From contig OX419756.1 of assembly GCA_948567375.1 (NCBI GenBank), positions 29,340,333-29,404,332 on the forward strand: a DNA stretch of 64,000 nt, given 5' to 3'. Below the pieces are notes generated by a model. The model worked only from the letters and a program-made list of their open reading frames with translations. It was not told the origin of the DNA and did no database searches. The translations under genes were made by a program, and so were the position numbers. Origin of the DNA: Lunularia cruciata. Taxonomy: Eukaryota; Streptophyta; Marchantiopsida; Lunulariales; Lunulariaceae. This document shows positions 32,514 to 43,180 of this stretch, piece after piece; position 1 is the first letter of the stretch; the number at the start of each line of letters is the position of its first letter.

Positions 32514-35500
32514 CTACCTTCTATGGTACATCTTCAACTTATCATGGTTAATCCTATCAAAGTGTCTTCCTCCCAACTCCTTGAGATCATAGGTGTAATT
32601 GCCCCACACCTTCTCTACTATGAAAGGTCCAAAGTACTTAGGCAAAAACTTCTTTTGCACTCTCTTGAATCGAATGGAATCAAACAACATTACCCAATCA
32701 CCTTCTTTGAAAGGCTCCACCTTCTTCTTGCCTTGCCTCTTGTCATAGCTCTCCTTTTGTTTCCTTTGGGCTTGCTCCACTCGAACCATAGCAACTGCTC
32801 TTGCCTCTTCCAACTCCATGAGTTGATCCTTCCTTGACTTCCCTGCATCACTTCCTTGTGCTTTCTTCAATCTCCTATGAATGCTTTGGAAGGTAGGAAG
32901 ATCAAAGTGAATAGGTAAGGTAGACTCAATACCATACACCAATTGGAATGGAGAATATCCAGTGGAAGTCTTCATGGTTGTCCTATACTCCCACAAAACT
33001 GCATGAATCCTCTTGTCCCAATGATGTTTAGCCCCCTCCATTTCTGCATCTTTGGCCAACATCATGCACAAGGTCTGATTGGTTCTCTCTGCCAAGCCAT
33101 TGGAATTTGGCTTATAGGATGTAGTTACTCTATGTGTGATAGAGAAATATCGTAGCATGGCTGTAGTAATGCTTCCTGTAAACTCTCCTCCTCTATCAGA
33201 AACCAACTCCAAAGGGCATCCAAACCTAGTGATAATGCGTTCATAAAGAAATCTACCCACTTCATCTTCATTCTTGTCCCTCAATGGTCTAGCCTCAACC
33301 CACTTGGTAAGGTAATCAGTAACTACCACAATGTACCGATTGTTCCTTGGGGTTCTATTGAGAGGTCCTACAAAATCAATTCCCCACTTCTCAAAAGGTC
33401 CTAGCAATAGAATTGATCTAAGTGGTGGAGTGGATGTAGACTTTCTAGCAAAAGCTTGACAAACATGACAAGTTTTGCAATAATCAAGACAATCCTTGAA
33501 AATCCCTCTCCAATGGTAACTTGCATCTAGAATCTTGAAAGCAGTCACCTTTCCTGCAAAGTGTCCTCCACATACTAAACCTTCATGAAACTCCTTTATG
33601 AGTAGGATAGACTCTTCCTTACCCACTGCTCTTCGAAGTAGACCATCTGCTCCTTGGTGAAAAAGAATATCCTCCACCATTGTGTAAGGTCTAGATCTTG
33701 CTGCAAGGGCCTTCCTCTCCCTAGCATGCATCCCTTCTGGATAGTTACCTCTTGTCACAAAATCCACAATCTCCTTGTACTCCATTGGAATCTCTTGAGT
33801 GACTGAGATTGTCATGAGCTCCTCATCCGGGAAGGAATCATCTACTGGCTCATCTCCATCATGATCATAGGCTCTAGATAACAAATGAGCATTTGCATGT
33901 TTCTTTCCTGGCCTATCCTCAATTGTGTAGTCATACTCAGACAAGAGTATCATCCACCTTGCTAGTCTCCCTTCAACATTAGGCTTGTTGAAGATGTACT
34001 TCAAAGCCTTGTGATCCGTGACAATTGTGGCTTTCTCTCCAATCAAGTAGTGTCTAAACTTCTTGAGACCAAAGATCACTGCCAACCCTTCTCTCTCTGT
34101 GACAGAGTAGTTCTTCTCTGCTGAAACCATCTGCCTACTAGCATAAGCTATTGGATGATCATGCCCATCTTGGTCTAATTGACTAAGAGTGCATCCTATA
34201 GCTACATTAGAAGCATCAGTGTAGAGGATGAAAGGCTTACTCCAATCAGGTTTAGCAAGAATTGGAGCTACAACAAGGGATTGCTTGAGCTCCTCAAAAG
34301 CTTTGAGAGCCTCCTTGTCTTCCAAAATCACCATGTAATCTACACCCTTCTTCATGTAGATGGTCAATGCATAAGCCTTGTTGGAAAATGAGAAGATGAA
34401 CCTCCTATAGTACCCAACCATTCCCAAGAATTGGCGTAACTTTGTCAAGCTTGAAGGGAATGGAAGGTCTGAGATTTTCCTCACCTTCTCAGGATCAACT
34501 GCTATTCCATCCTTGGAGATGATGTGCCCCAAAAGTAGACCTTCTTCACATCCAAAAATGCACTTCTCTGGGTTGAGTGATGCATTTGCCTCATCCAAGC
34601 GTTGCAAGACTTTGATTAGGTGCTCAAAGTGCTCCTCCTTGCTCCCATAGACACAAAAGTCATCAATGAAATCTCTCACAAATTTCCCAATGAAAGGTTC
34701 AAATACCTTGTTCATGAACCGTTGGAATGTGGCTGGAGCATTGCAAAGCCCAAAAGGCATGACCTTGAAAGTGTAAGTTCCCCAAGGTGTGGTGAATGTG
34801 GTGAGTTGTTGATGCTCTGGTGCAATCTTTATTTGGTTATATCCACTATAACCATCTCCAAAACTGTACCTCTCAAGACCTGCAACCTCCTCCAAGATCT
34901 CATCAATGAATGGCAATGGGTAGTAGTCCTTCTTGGTAACAGCATTAAGCTTCTTGTAATCCACACATACCCAAAGCTTGCCATTCTTTTTCTTCACAAT
35001 GACAATTGGAGACACCCATTCTGAATTCTCCACCTCAAAGATAAATCCAGCCTCCTTGAGCTTATCAATCTCCTCCTTCACAACCAAAGATATTGGTGGG
35101 CTAATGCGACGTTTCTTTTGGCGGATTGGTCTTGCATGTGACTCCACCTCTATCTTGTGCTCCTCCAAGGTGACTTCCTTCAAATCCTTGTAACTAAAAG
35201 CAAACACATGGATGAACTTGCGGAAAATCTCCTCAAATCTCACCTTCTCCTCCTTGGTAACATTTGGGCCATACTTGAGGGTAGATAACCTTCTCTCTAC
35301 CTCCTCAAGTGTCAATGGTGATTTATCTGGGTCCTTCAAAACCTCTGGCTTAGGTGCAAAATCCATAGCACACAAGGGATACACATCTGAATCAGATTCA
35401 GATTCATCTTCCTCCGTGGAAGTCTCCTCTTCCATGCTTGTGTCCACACCTGAAGCTCCTTCTTCAGAATCTGATTCCCAATAATTAGAAGATGGGGTAT

Positions 35501-37415
35501 CTGAATGTGAAGTGTTGGTGGTGTTAGTCACAGGAACAGTGACTCTATGGTTTGATGGCCCAATCCTCAAGTACCCTTTGTGCCATCGATCAGTTGTGCG
35601 TGCTGCTCTCAACCATGGCCTCCCAAGAAGTAAGTCATAGCTTGAATCCTTCAAGACTTGGAAAGTCATGAGATTTTGAACTCCCATAACTGAAACTACC
35701 ACCTTATCCATCACCCCTACTGGTCGAACTTGTTGCTTGTTTGCCATGCTCACCACAAATGTTGAAGGTCTTGAGGGTATCATACCCAACTTCTTCATCA
35801 ACCTTTCTGACATGGCATTCACTGCTGATCCTCCATCAACCAATGCATCCTTGATGTTGTGACCATTCACTCTCACATCAATCTTGGAGGCATATTCACA
35901 AGCCTCCCATGGTGTTGGCTTGGCATCCACCACCCCCATTGATACTGGAACTTTTGCCTTCTTCTTCTTTTTGCTCCTTGTAGAACTCAAACCACCTCTA
36001 AGCTCCTTTCTCAAGGTAGGGTTCAAAGCAATTAATTGGCCCACTGTGATGTTAGCCTTGTGACTACCAACATCCTCCAACACATTGTAGTTCCATTGTT
36101 GCTTTGAGATCAAGAAGTCCTCCATCCCCAACTTCTTCCTTGGAGTCTTTGTTGTTGATGGTGTTGAGGTGCGAGTGCTCCTAGTAGACATAGGAGTATC
36201 CTTGCTTGAAGTAAATCCTTGAGAAGAGTGAACATCCTCTGCAAAACGAGCTCTCTTCTTCTCTTGTGCCAAAAGCTCCAAATTAAGACCCTTGGAGTTT
36301 GAGCACTCTCCCTTCTCATACTTGCTCTCAACCACATCTATGGATGCTATCCCCTTACCTTTGTTGGGATTAGGAGCCACTTGGGTTTCACTACCTCCCT
36401 CTTTCCCTCTATTGGCTCCCTCATAACCCCTTCCTCCATGGTAAGTGGAATTTGGGCAATTCCTTTGGATATGGCCTCTTCCTCCACAACCAAAACAATT
36501 TCTATCATTGAAATTGTTGGCTGGTTGGCCTCCTCTATATGGATAGTTTCCATAACTCCTAGGTCCTCTCCCTACATTCTGATCCACCTCTCTCTTCTCC
36601 CATAGTTGCACCACATTGATCTTGAGATCCGCAAGTTGTTCTGTGATGGTTTGGAGTGGATCTTTTGGTGGAGGTGCAAGAATTGGAGCAACTACTACTT
36701 GTGGTGCAACCCTTGTCACCAAAGTATCAGAAGTTCCACCATACTTGTAGCCTTGAGGAGGATGCACAACCTCCTTCACCACCAAATCACTCTCATCCCC
36801 TTCCAAACTCTCCTCCATACGAATTGCGATCTTGATAGCTTCAACCTTGGAAGAAGGTTTCTCATATCTCACCTTGCTTCTAATTTGTGGTCTCAATCCT
36901 CCCACAAAATTCTTGGTGAGCATGGCCCCTATGCCAATCATTGTAGTCTCCACATCATCCCCACCCTTCCTCAACACTATGCGAAATCTGGACTCCAACT
37001 TTTCCACTCTTTCCACATAGACCCTCACTTTCTCTCCATCTCCTTGCTTGAGAAATGTAACCTCACTCATCAATCTCTCATAACTCTCATCAGGAAGAAA
37101 GTTCTCAATGAGTGCTGAAGTCAAAGTCTCCCAAGACTCCTCTTCCCCCTCTCTCCTCTCTCTCTTTTGGTATTCTGACTCATACCATGTAAGTGCTGCA
37201 TCCTCAAAGAAATCTGGTAATAATGAGGCCCACTCATTCTTCCTCCTCTCATTGTTTCCTATGCAAGCTCTCTTGAAGTCTCTCACAAAGGCCTCCTTCT
37301 GCCTAATGTAGAATTGGACGCGGAACATTATCTTGCCTTCTAGAGAGGTCCCGGCAACGGAACCAAAAATGTGACTCAGGATGAACCTCTGATGGCTATT
37401 ATGGTAGCGCACCAT
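32514..37415 (-). CDS. A4 Gag-Pol polyprotein, uninterrupted 1633 codons
   Basis: One open frame holds Gag; a zinc knuckle CFGCGGRGHIQRNC near residues 307-320; aspartic protease with LVDGGS near 525; RT with GYSGYNQI and catalytic FIDDFCVYG near 915; RNase H about 1055-1185; integrase zinc finger about 1245-1290; core with GIDF near 1342, SDRGGEF and LAERTNQT; and a GPF C-terminal domain near 1590. There is no chromodomain. The RT type and primer site point to the Athila/Tat group. Two oddities: the frame opens in the 5' LTR and runs through the primer site because a deletion removed the usual gag start, and the last conserved RNase H Asp reads His (HANAHLLSR; HANADLLSR in A1). The true start is uncertain; a Met near 37329 is another option. 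Confidence 0.9.
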   Translation of the reverse strand: MVRYHNSHQRFILSHIFGSVAGTSLEGKIMFRVQFYIRQKEAFVRDFKRACIGNNERRKNEWASLLPDFFEDAALTWYESEYQKRERREGEEESWETLTSALIENFLPDESYERLMSEVTFLKQGDGEKVRVYVERVEKLESRFRIVLRKGGDDVETTMIGIGAMLTKNFVGGLRPQIRSKVRYEKPSSKVEAIKIAIRMEESLEGDESDLVVKEVVHPPQGYKYGGTSDTLVTRVAPQVVVAPILAPPPKDPLQTITEQLADLKINVVQLWEKREVDQNVGRGPRSYGNYPYRGGQPANNFNDRNCFGCGGRGHIQRNCPNSTYHGGRGYEGANRGKEGGSETQVAPNPNKGKGIASIDVVESKYEKGECSNSKGLNLELLAQEKKRARFAEDVHSSQGFTSSKDTPMSTRSTRTSTPSTTKTPRKKLGMEDFLISKQQWNYNVLEDVGSHKANITVGQLIALNPTLRKELRGGLSSTRSKKKKKAKVPVSMGVVDAKPTPWEACEYASKIDVRVNGHNIKDALVDGGSAVNAMSERLMKKLGMIPSRPSTFVVSMANKQQVRPVGVMDKVVVSVMGVQNLMTFQVLKDSSYDLLLGRPWLRAARTTDRWHKGYLRIGPSNHRVTVPVTNTTNTSHSDTPSSNYWESDSEEGASGVDTSMEEETSTEEDESESDSDVYPLCAMDFAPKPEVLKDPDKSPLTLEEVERRLSTLKYGPNVTKEEKVRFEEIFRKFIHVFAFSYKDLKEVTLEEHKIEVESHARPIRQKKRRISPPISLVVKEEIDKLKEAGFIFEVENSEWVSPIVIVKKKNGKLWVCVDYKKLNAVTKKDYYPLPFIDEILEEVAGLERYSFGDGYSGYNQIKIAPEHQQLTTFTTPWGTYTFKVMPFGLCNAPATFQRFMNKVFEPFIGKFVRDFIDDFCVYGSKEEHFEHLIKVLQRLDEANASLNPEKCIFGCEEGLLLGHIISKDGIAVDPEKVRKISDLPFPSSLTKLRQFLGMVGYYRRFIFSFSNKAYALTIYMKKGVDYMVILEDKEALKAFEELKQSLVVAPILAKPDWSKPFILYTDASNVAIGCTLSQLDQDGHDHPIAYASRQMVSAEKNYSVTEREGLAVIFGLKKFRHYLIGEKATIVTDHKALKYIFNKPNVEGRLARWMILLSEYDYTIEDRPGKKHANAHLLSRAYDHDGDEPVDDSFPDEELMTISVTQEIPMEYKEIVDFVTRGNYPEGMHARERKALAARSRPYTMVEDILFHQGADGLLRRAVGKEESILLIKEFHEGLVCGGHFAGKVTAFKILDASYHWRGIFKDCLDYCKTCHVCQAFARKSTSTPPLRSILLLGPFEKWGIDFVGPLNRTPRNNRYIVVVTDYLTKWVEARPLRDKNEDEVGRFLYERIITRFGCPLELVSDRGGEFTGSITTAMLRYFSITHRVTTSYKPNSNGLAERTNQTLCMMLAKDAEMEGAKHHWDKRIHAVLWEYRTTMKTSTGYSPFQLVYGIESTLPIHFDLPTFQSIHRRLKKAQGSDAGKSRKDQLMELEEARAVAMVRVEQAQRKQKESYDKRQGKKKVEPFKEGDWVMLFDSIRFKRVQKKFLPKYFGPFIVEKVWGNYTYDLKELGGRHFDRINHDKLKMYHRR
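37347..37365 (-). other. Primer-binding site of A4, tRNA-Asp-like
   Basis: On the minus strand TGGTTCCGTTGCCGGGACC, identical to A2, 4 bp inside the LTR. Confidence 0.7.
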
Positions 37416-38032
37416 GGACTAAGAAGGCAAGGAACCCCAACTCCATCATACTCCTCCAAGGCTAACACTCCAAGACTCAAGAGATTGCTCACTAGAGAAC
37501 TCAATGAGAGAGAGATAGTTGCAAATGAAAGGATGATGAGTACCTCCTTACTCCTTGTTTATATACTTGTGAAATAGTTACGTACCAAAGTTACTAATTA
37601 CCGTAGTAACTCAAGTTACTAGACTAAAAGTCAAGTAAAGTCAAAAAGTAGAAAGGAATATCCATTCACATGGGCATATTCCCCTTATCTTGACCCAACC
37701 ACTAAAGCAAGGATTCCTTCACATGGGCTATCCTTGGACTAAAGAAGAATCCAAAACAAAAAGGCTTGCGGGCCCAAGAGTTCTCAACTCTTTCCCCAAA
37801 GCCAAACACCTAGGAATAATACCAAGTCAACACACTAAAATCCAAAATAGTGGTGCTCATCTTTTCTACTTCCTCTAAAGTAAGGTCCCATCTATCTTAG
37901 CTATGACTAACTTTAGCTAACCATGACTAATATAGAACCATCCTTTATCTCTATATAAATAATATCTCTTAAGTACTTGTAACACCAAGCTAAATATCAC
38001 AATACCACACACATGCACAAATGGGTGTTACA
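37370..38032 (-). repeat. 5' LTR of A4
   Basis: A 663-bp LTR. The inner end has a 16-bp deletion that removes the GAGCCGGCCTGTCTCT region present in the 3' copy. TATA box at 37558-37565 (minus). Confidence 0.95.
37558..37565 (-). promoter_or_regulatory. TATA box of the A4 5' LTR
   Basis: TATATAAA on the minus strand. The GTAACT-type motif cluster lies just upstream at about 37570-37625. Confidence 0.7.
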
Positions 38033-39105
38033 GTTCAAAGGTAGCATATATGGAGGTCAAGAACCTCTAGGAAGACAAGCACAACACTTGATGGCTATGT
38101 ATCCAACTCAACTACAATTGTAACAATGTTGTTGTTCTGTTGAGCCCCTTTCTCTTGTAGGATTCCATCTTCCCTTTCTTCAACCAGTCCCTATTCTCCT
38201 TGGAGTAGTTGTGCTCCTTGGTCTTGAAACCAAATGTTGTCCAATTCCATAGGAATTGTTCCTCCAAAGTGATGTGTTTCAGCCCAATAGTGGTGAGTTG
38301 GGACTACCCTTTCACCTCCTCCAAGAAACCTTGCTATTCTTTGAGTGCAAGCAATGGCTTCAAATATAGTGTGAGGATTTTGTATCATTATCTCTTTGCA
38401 AATTTTCTCTTTTAGCCTCGTTTGAAATTATTAAGAGCTTCTATTGGACTCATTTCAATTATTGCAACCTATAGACCAAGAAATGTGTCCATGTACTCTT
38501 GTATGTTGATCTTCTACTTCAACATCCATAGTCGCATCCAGGCCATCTGCATTGAATCCTAGGATTGGAAAATCTTAAGCAACCCTTCTTGCATTGGCAT
38601 CCAAGTGATCTCTCTTCCTTCTACCAACATTGATCATTCCTAAGCATTGTACCATGAGGGCTTTATCAGTCAAGTATCCACATGCAAACATGCCTATAGA
38701 ATGGTCAATGATCTCAACTATGAATGATCAAAAGTATTAATTCATTCTTGACATCCAATTTTCCACTACTCCCATGGAAGATTGTCCCTTATAAGGCTCA
38801 ATGTTGAACATCTTCTTCATCCTTAGTAAAAATGTGGCTTTGTTGTTGACCAAAGTTGTTATCATCAACATGAGTGACCTTCCATGTACTTTGGCCATTG
38901 GTATTGGTATTGGGATGGTTCTCCTTCTTGCATTGCTTGATTGTTCTTGAAGGTATGTACTTGACTTTGCAATGCCTCCATGGTCATCTTGATCTCCCAA
39001 AACTTGTTCAACATCCTTTGCATTCCTTGCATCTAATCCTACAACTAAGACTCCATGAATTTTCTCACATACTAAGAAAGTTTCCGGCCAAAGATGGTGA
39101 GGCAA
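38033..39105 (-). pseudogene. Element C gag remnant
   Basis: Minus strand from 39105. The N-terminal half includes KKMFNIEPYKGQSSMGVVENWMSRMN-type Gag core residues near 38750-38830, and a degraded knuckle with Cys pairs (HCYNCS, then GYIAIKC) lies near 38080-38130. It continues the element whose pol is at 29057-31786, on the other side of A4. It is full of stops. Confidence 0.65.
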
Positions 39106-39913
39106 TCTGTCCGTCAGATATGTTGGTACTGTAGTAGATTTGATCGTGGCACGTCTCTCTGTTGTAAGACAATAGTTATTATGAGGTTTGGACAGGAAGA
39201 TGGGGCATTGACTTATCTATTTCTTTGAGCAGTAAGTCATGGAGTGGATATATTTTCTTTTTGATCTACCCAATGATTCAAAGGAATTATTTTCACTTGT
39301 AAGACATTCATACACATAGTAAACACTTAATTGCTACTTTTTACTTCAATAGAGGGTTAATATGATCACTCAAGAGGAAGCATGGACTATTAGAACTACC
39401 ATTAGGATCTCAAAAGCTATCACTTATTGATAATATTCTTCAGCAAAATGTGGACTATGAAATCCCTAAACATCGCTTTTGGTCTAACCACATAATGAAT
39501 TTCGACTTCATGTTGAAAGGGAGACAATTAAGTACATTCAAATCCATTACATCAAAAGAGAATGTAGATTTTCAAATCCCACTCTTTATCATATATCACC
39601 ATAGGTAAAATCATTGGGTTTGGTGAGTTCACCACTATGTCCATGAACTTTGCTCCAAAATGATAAACAAAATATACTCTCACTTGTTCACATTGGATGT
39701 ATATAATCATGATGTGGAATAGATTCAAGAATAGAAACTAGGTGCATGAAATTGTTCTCCAATCACCTCCATCCCATCCTCTCTCTAAAACAACCCTAGT
39801 CTATCAATTGCACTATGCTTTCTTCCTTCAAAATTACTCAATCTCAATAACCCATGTTCCTCCAAGAGGGGTGATTGACTCTCTTGGATTGAGTCACCTA
39901 CTTTGGTACCATT
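39106..39913 (-). other. Element C leader and primer-binding site
   Basis: About 800 bp without recognisable coding. At about 39895-39909 the minus strand reads TGGTACCAAAGTAGG, a degraded version of the initiator tRNA-Met site TGGTATCAGAGCAGG, directly inside the LTR. Confidence 0.5.
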
Positions 39914-40501
39914 TTAATATTCCAAAGACAAAAGAACACCCAAGAGAAATATAAGAGAGGAAATACAAAGCTTCACTCTCAATACTCTGATGCCCCAAAG
40001 AAGCACCTTCTCTTTATTATATAGCACAAAGGATCTCCTCAAAGGAAGCTCCACCCTTGGATCAAATACATGGATTGGTGATATGTTAGTCCACCTTAGA
40101 TAAGTTGCATGTATGGGTGACATGTTAATCCTTGTCCTATCTGGTTGGTCAAACAGGTTTGACCAAAGGAAATCTTTACCTAATCTTCATGTAGGAAGCT
40201 CAAAATTGCAAGGGCGAGATACCATTGGAAAGCTCTTGATGAGACTAATAGTGGGGAGAAAAGGTTACCCTTTTCCTTGATAGGAGAGAAATTTTTCATT
40301 TTTGAGATCTATTTCATCCATTTAGGCCTCCAAAATTGGCTCTAAAGTTTTGAAGCTATTTTTGGCTCCTACCATATTAGTAGAATTACTCTTTTGGTGT
40401 CACCTCTATCTCATCTACTTAGTCTATCATAGATAACATCTCTCCAATATTGCCAAGAAAATTTTCACCTTTAGTTAATATATCTAACTATTAGTATTAC
40501 A
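39914..40501 (-). repeat. LTR shared by element C and its upstream relative E
   Basis: On the minus strand it begins TGTAATACTAATAG after AAAAGGGGAGAGG, a polypurine tract. It contains the TATA box CTATATAATAA near 40015-40025 and ends next to the primer-like site of C. Upstream is an integrase end; downstream is a leader and gag. Confidence 0.65.
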
Positions 40502-40514
40502 AACCTCTCCCCTT

Positions 40515-40990
40515 TTAAGATGCAATGTCCTTGTTGCAAAATTTTTGCTCAAAAGTATTCACTAACACTGATCCATGGGTCAAGTTGGATGTTTGCTCCC
40601 ATGTTACCTCATACAATGGGTACCAAATATTCCACACGTGGTTTGTGGATACCATGGATGCGTCTTTGGAGAATGCATTTGACTTCATATTCCTTTGTGC
40701 CATCATGAGTGTTAGACAAGGTTGAACTTCTTGTATGGAAGGAAAATGGGGTGGTCTGGATGCATATTTACATAGTAAGGAAACATGGAACAGTAGATAG
40801 ATCTTCATGTATGGTGGTAGCTTCAGGTGATAGGCCACTAAGTTGATTCAATGAAAGATGAGAAAAGGCCCAATAAAATGAGATTTGAGCTTCCGAGGTT
40901 CAACTAACATGAGGTTGGTTGTAGACAGCCAGACTTGATCCCCAACATTAAGCTCCATACATTGGAGTACATCATATGGTCCATCTTTCT
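40515..40990 (-). pseudogene. Element E integrase C-terminus with chromodomain remnant
   Basis: Minus strand: a basic GDQVWLSTTNLMLVEPRKLKS-like segment, then AYHLKLPPYMKIYLLFHVSLL, then a chromodomain-like WNIWYPLYEVTWE. This is the usual end of a chromovirus integrase, next to the polypurine tract. One stop near 40840. Upstream of about 40990 similarity is lost. Confidence 0.7.
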
Positions 40991-41279
40991 AAATTTTACC
41001 AAGCCAATTTTTACCTCTAAATAATATGCATATCTATTGGTATTATAGCTTTGACAACATCTTCCATCAAGCGAGTTTGTTTCATCCTCCATTTCATTTT
41101 GTAGCATGAAGCTTCCTCTTTATTAGGGTCCAAAGTGAAGAATAGAGCCATAGTGAGGGAGATGGATTTTGCTCCTAGCTTCTTCTCCTTGTCTATTTGA
41201 TGCATTTCATTTTTGTTAAGCGGGAGTGATGACTGTGCCTTCTTGTTTTGTCCTACTTCTTTTTTCCACTATAAGAGAT
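40991..41279. other. Unassigned gap
   Basis: No domain, repeat or RNA gene recognised. The short minus-strand frame here does not share the frame of ORF J. Confidence 0.4.
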
Positions 41280-42332
41280 GAGATTAGCATGAAGGACTCC
41301 TCACTCCCTAAATTTGTACTCTAAGCAGTTCCATCAACTCATTTGTTAGCCGCCTCTTATCCTTGCAATGGGCATCCCTCCCAAGTTGACTTCTATGATG
41401 CAGTTTTACCCCCACTATTCTTTGATAAAGATTCTAGCTCTTGAGGTTGTGTTTTTTTTTTGGAAGCTTGAACTTTTGAATGGCCACCAAATTTTAATGG
41501 AGTTGTATGTCTTCACCACTCACACAAACTTCTTGGTTTTGGCATATTCTTTGTTCACATTGTGGTATTTAGTGATCTCCTTTGGCGAGTCGGGGTCTCC
41601 ACTAAAGCAAGTTGGATGATGTAAGTGGGATGGGAACTTCTCCTTCTCCTTGTTTATCAATAGGTTCATATTGATGTAGAAGTGGAAAATGAAGGGAGCC
41701 ATGATGGTGGTAGAACCTTCCATCATATCCTCTAGGGGCTTAATGACTTGCTCATAAAACATCCTAGCCCAACTAACCAGCTTCTCCTTGTGTACAAGTT
41801 GGAAGAAGATAGCCTAGTTTTGATTGACATAGTTTGTTTGTTTTGAACAAAACAATTGCATTATTATTTCAATAATTATGCATTGAGTTTGATCCTTCAT
41901 ATCTTTGATTTTATGCCATTCATGGATTTCTCCCCAATGAAAAAGTCATCAATCCTCTACTTTAATCATTTGTTGGGTTGGCCATACGGGGTATTGATAT
42001 GAATTTCCCCAAGCAAGGAGCAATCTGTGCCTAACACCCATTGCTAGTGTTCCTCCATCCACATTGTGGGACAAACTCTTAAGGACTTCCCACTCAGATG
42101 ATGTAGTCAATTGGTAGTATAGTCCCCACTTGGAAATCTCAAGAGGTTTGCTCAAGATTTCTACTACCTTGGCTCTTTTCACTTTGATCTCCCTCTTGGG
42201 AGTTTGTCTAGTCATGATTGAACATTCAATTTTGTGCAATAGTGCAATTCCCACTCTATTTTACAATTTCACACCTTGAGCTCCCAATACTATCAAGAAA
42301 TTTTGGCAATCCACAGTGGAAAGTGCTTGCAT
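41280..42332 (-). pseudogene. ORF J, decayed single-frame gene related to the protein of element G
   Basis: Minus strand from ATG 42330-42332, with one frame readable for about 350 codons and several stops but no frameshift down to about 41290. Segments include TSSEWEVLKSLSHNVDGG and AIFFQLVHKEKLVSWARMF. The latter, with the preceding YVN and the following Y-E-Q, lines up with YVN..QAVFFHQMF and the A-K-C-I-Y-Q-Q block encoded by element G near 51050-51110; FYINMNLL lines up with FYFELNLL. I recognise no known domain. It has a TATA box about 95 bp upstream and a pyrimidine-rich leader, like a plant gene, but it may equally be another repeat-borne copy. Confidence 0.45.
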
Positions 42333-42426
42333 GATGTCACAAGAGATGGTGGTAATGGAGAGAGAAATGCAAGAAGTGGAAAAGTGAGAAGTGAAAATGT
42401 AGAAGGATTTGCCTTGGAGTTGGCCT

Positions 42427-42433
42427 TTTTATA
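42427..42433 (-). promoter_or_regulatory. TATA box upstream of ORF J
   Basis: The minus strand reads GGTTATAAAAAGGCC. The spacing of about 95 bp to the ATG leaves a leader of roughly 65 bp rich in C and T. Confidence 0.45.
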
Positions 42434-42439
42434 ACCTTG

Positions 42440-43180
42440 ATGAGGCAAGGTCCATCATTCTTCTATCATGGCATTAAATGAAGGGTGGAAATCATCTATT
42501 GCATGTATGAGACTAGGTGTAAAATAGTTGCTAATAGTTCTTTGGCAGTGCATGCATCATTTTGTGTTATCCTGAAATGATGGTAGAAATCAATGGAGTT
42601 TTATATTTTTCAAATAGTCATTGTAGCCCTATCATCCCACAAAATAGTGGAGTAGTTTGTTTTGTTAAGCAAGCTCCTTTTTAAGCCCTATGGAGTGGAA
42701 ACAAAATGGGTTCAACTACAAAATGAGTTTGATCCCATTCTAATTGGGCGGCCATGGAGGCCCATTTTGTTTCGGCATCCCACTCTTCCATATCGTGGGG
42801 TTACAACTACCAAAAAATTCCATACTTCACAAAAATAGCACTTTTTGACATCTGGTTTGGACTATTTACATGAAGAAAAACAAACAAAGAACAACAAAAT
42901 TTGGAGCTCAAAACAAATTGGACCGTGACACGTATATCTTCTCAATTTACCTTTTTGTTGATAAATCCATTAAGCCTTACAAATTAAAAAATGGTCACTT
43001 AAAGATAGTTTAATATTAAACACCAAGAATTTATTTTATGGTGGTCATGAATAAATACAAAGGATGCTAAAAATTCAACCAAATATCTATTTACTCACAA
43101 TCTTTTATTGATTGCATATGCATAGAGAAATTTTCTCTCTTCCAAAAAGACTAGATTCATTTTCCTAGCTCATTAAAAAA
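42440..43180. other. Unassigned AT-rich sequence
   Basis: No ORF, repeat or RNA gene recognised between ORF J and the F-type LTR. Confidence 0.4.

Larger units (their letters stand above)
31787..38032 (-). mobile_element. Element A4, young nearly intact family-A retrotransposon
   Basis: It is 6246 bp long: 3' LTR 31787-32465, one Gag-Pol frame, primer site 37347-37365 and 5' LTR 37370-38032. The target duplication is GTTC (31783-31786 and 38033-38036), and element C resumes on both sides. The two LTRs differ at only four bases by eye, plus a 16-bp deletion next to the primer site in the 5' LTR. Both LTRs share a 13-bp deletion absent from other copies, so they came from one parent. Compared with A2 it lacks about 1.5 kb of leader. 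Confidence 0.95.

Noticed and set aside
32943..33155. Plus-strand frame opposite the A4 integrase, and similar frames opposite RT (34179-35193)
   Set aside because: These are antisense shadows of the conserved Gag-Pol; they recur at the same place in A1 and A2 because the sense strand is conserved.
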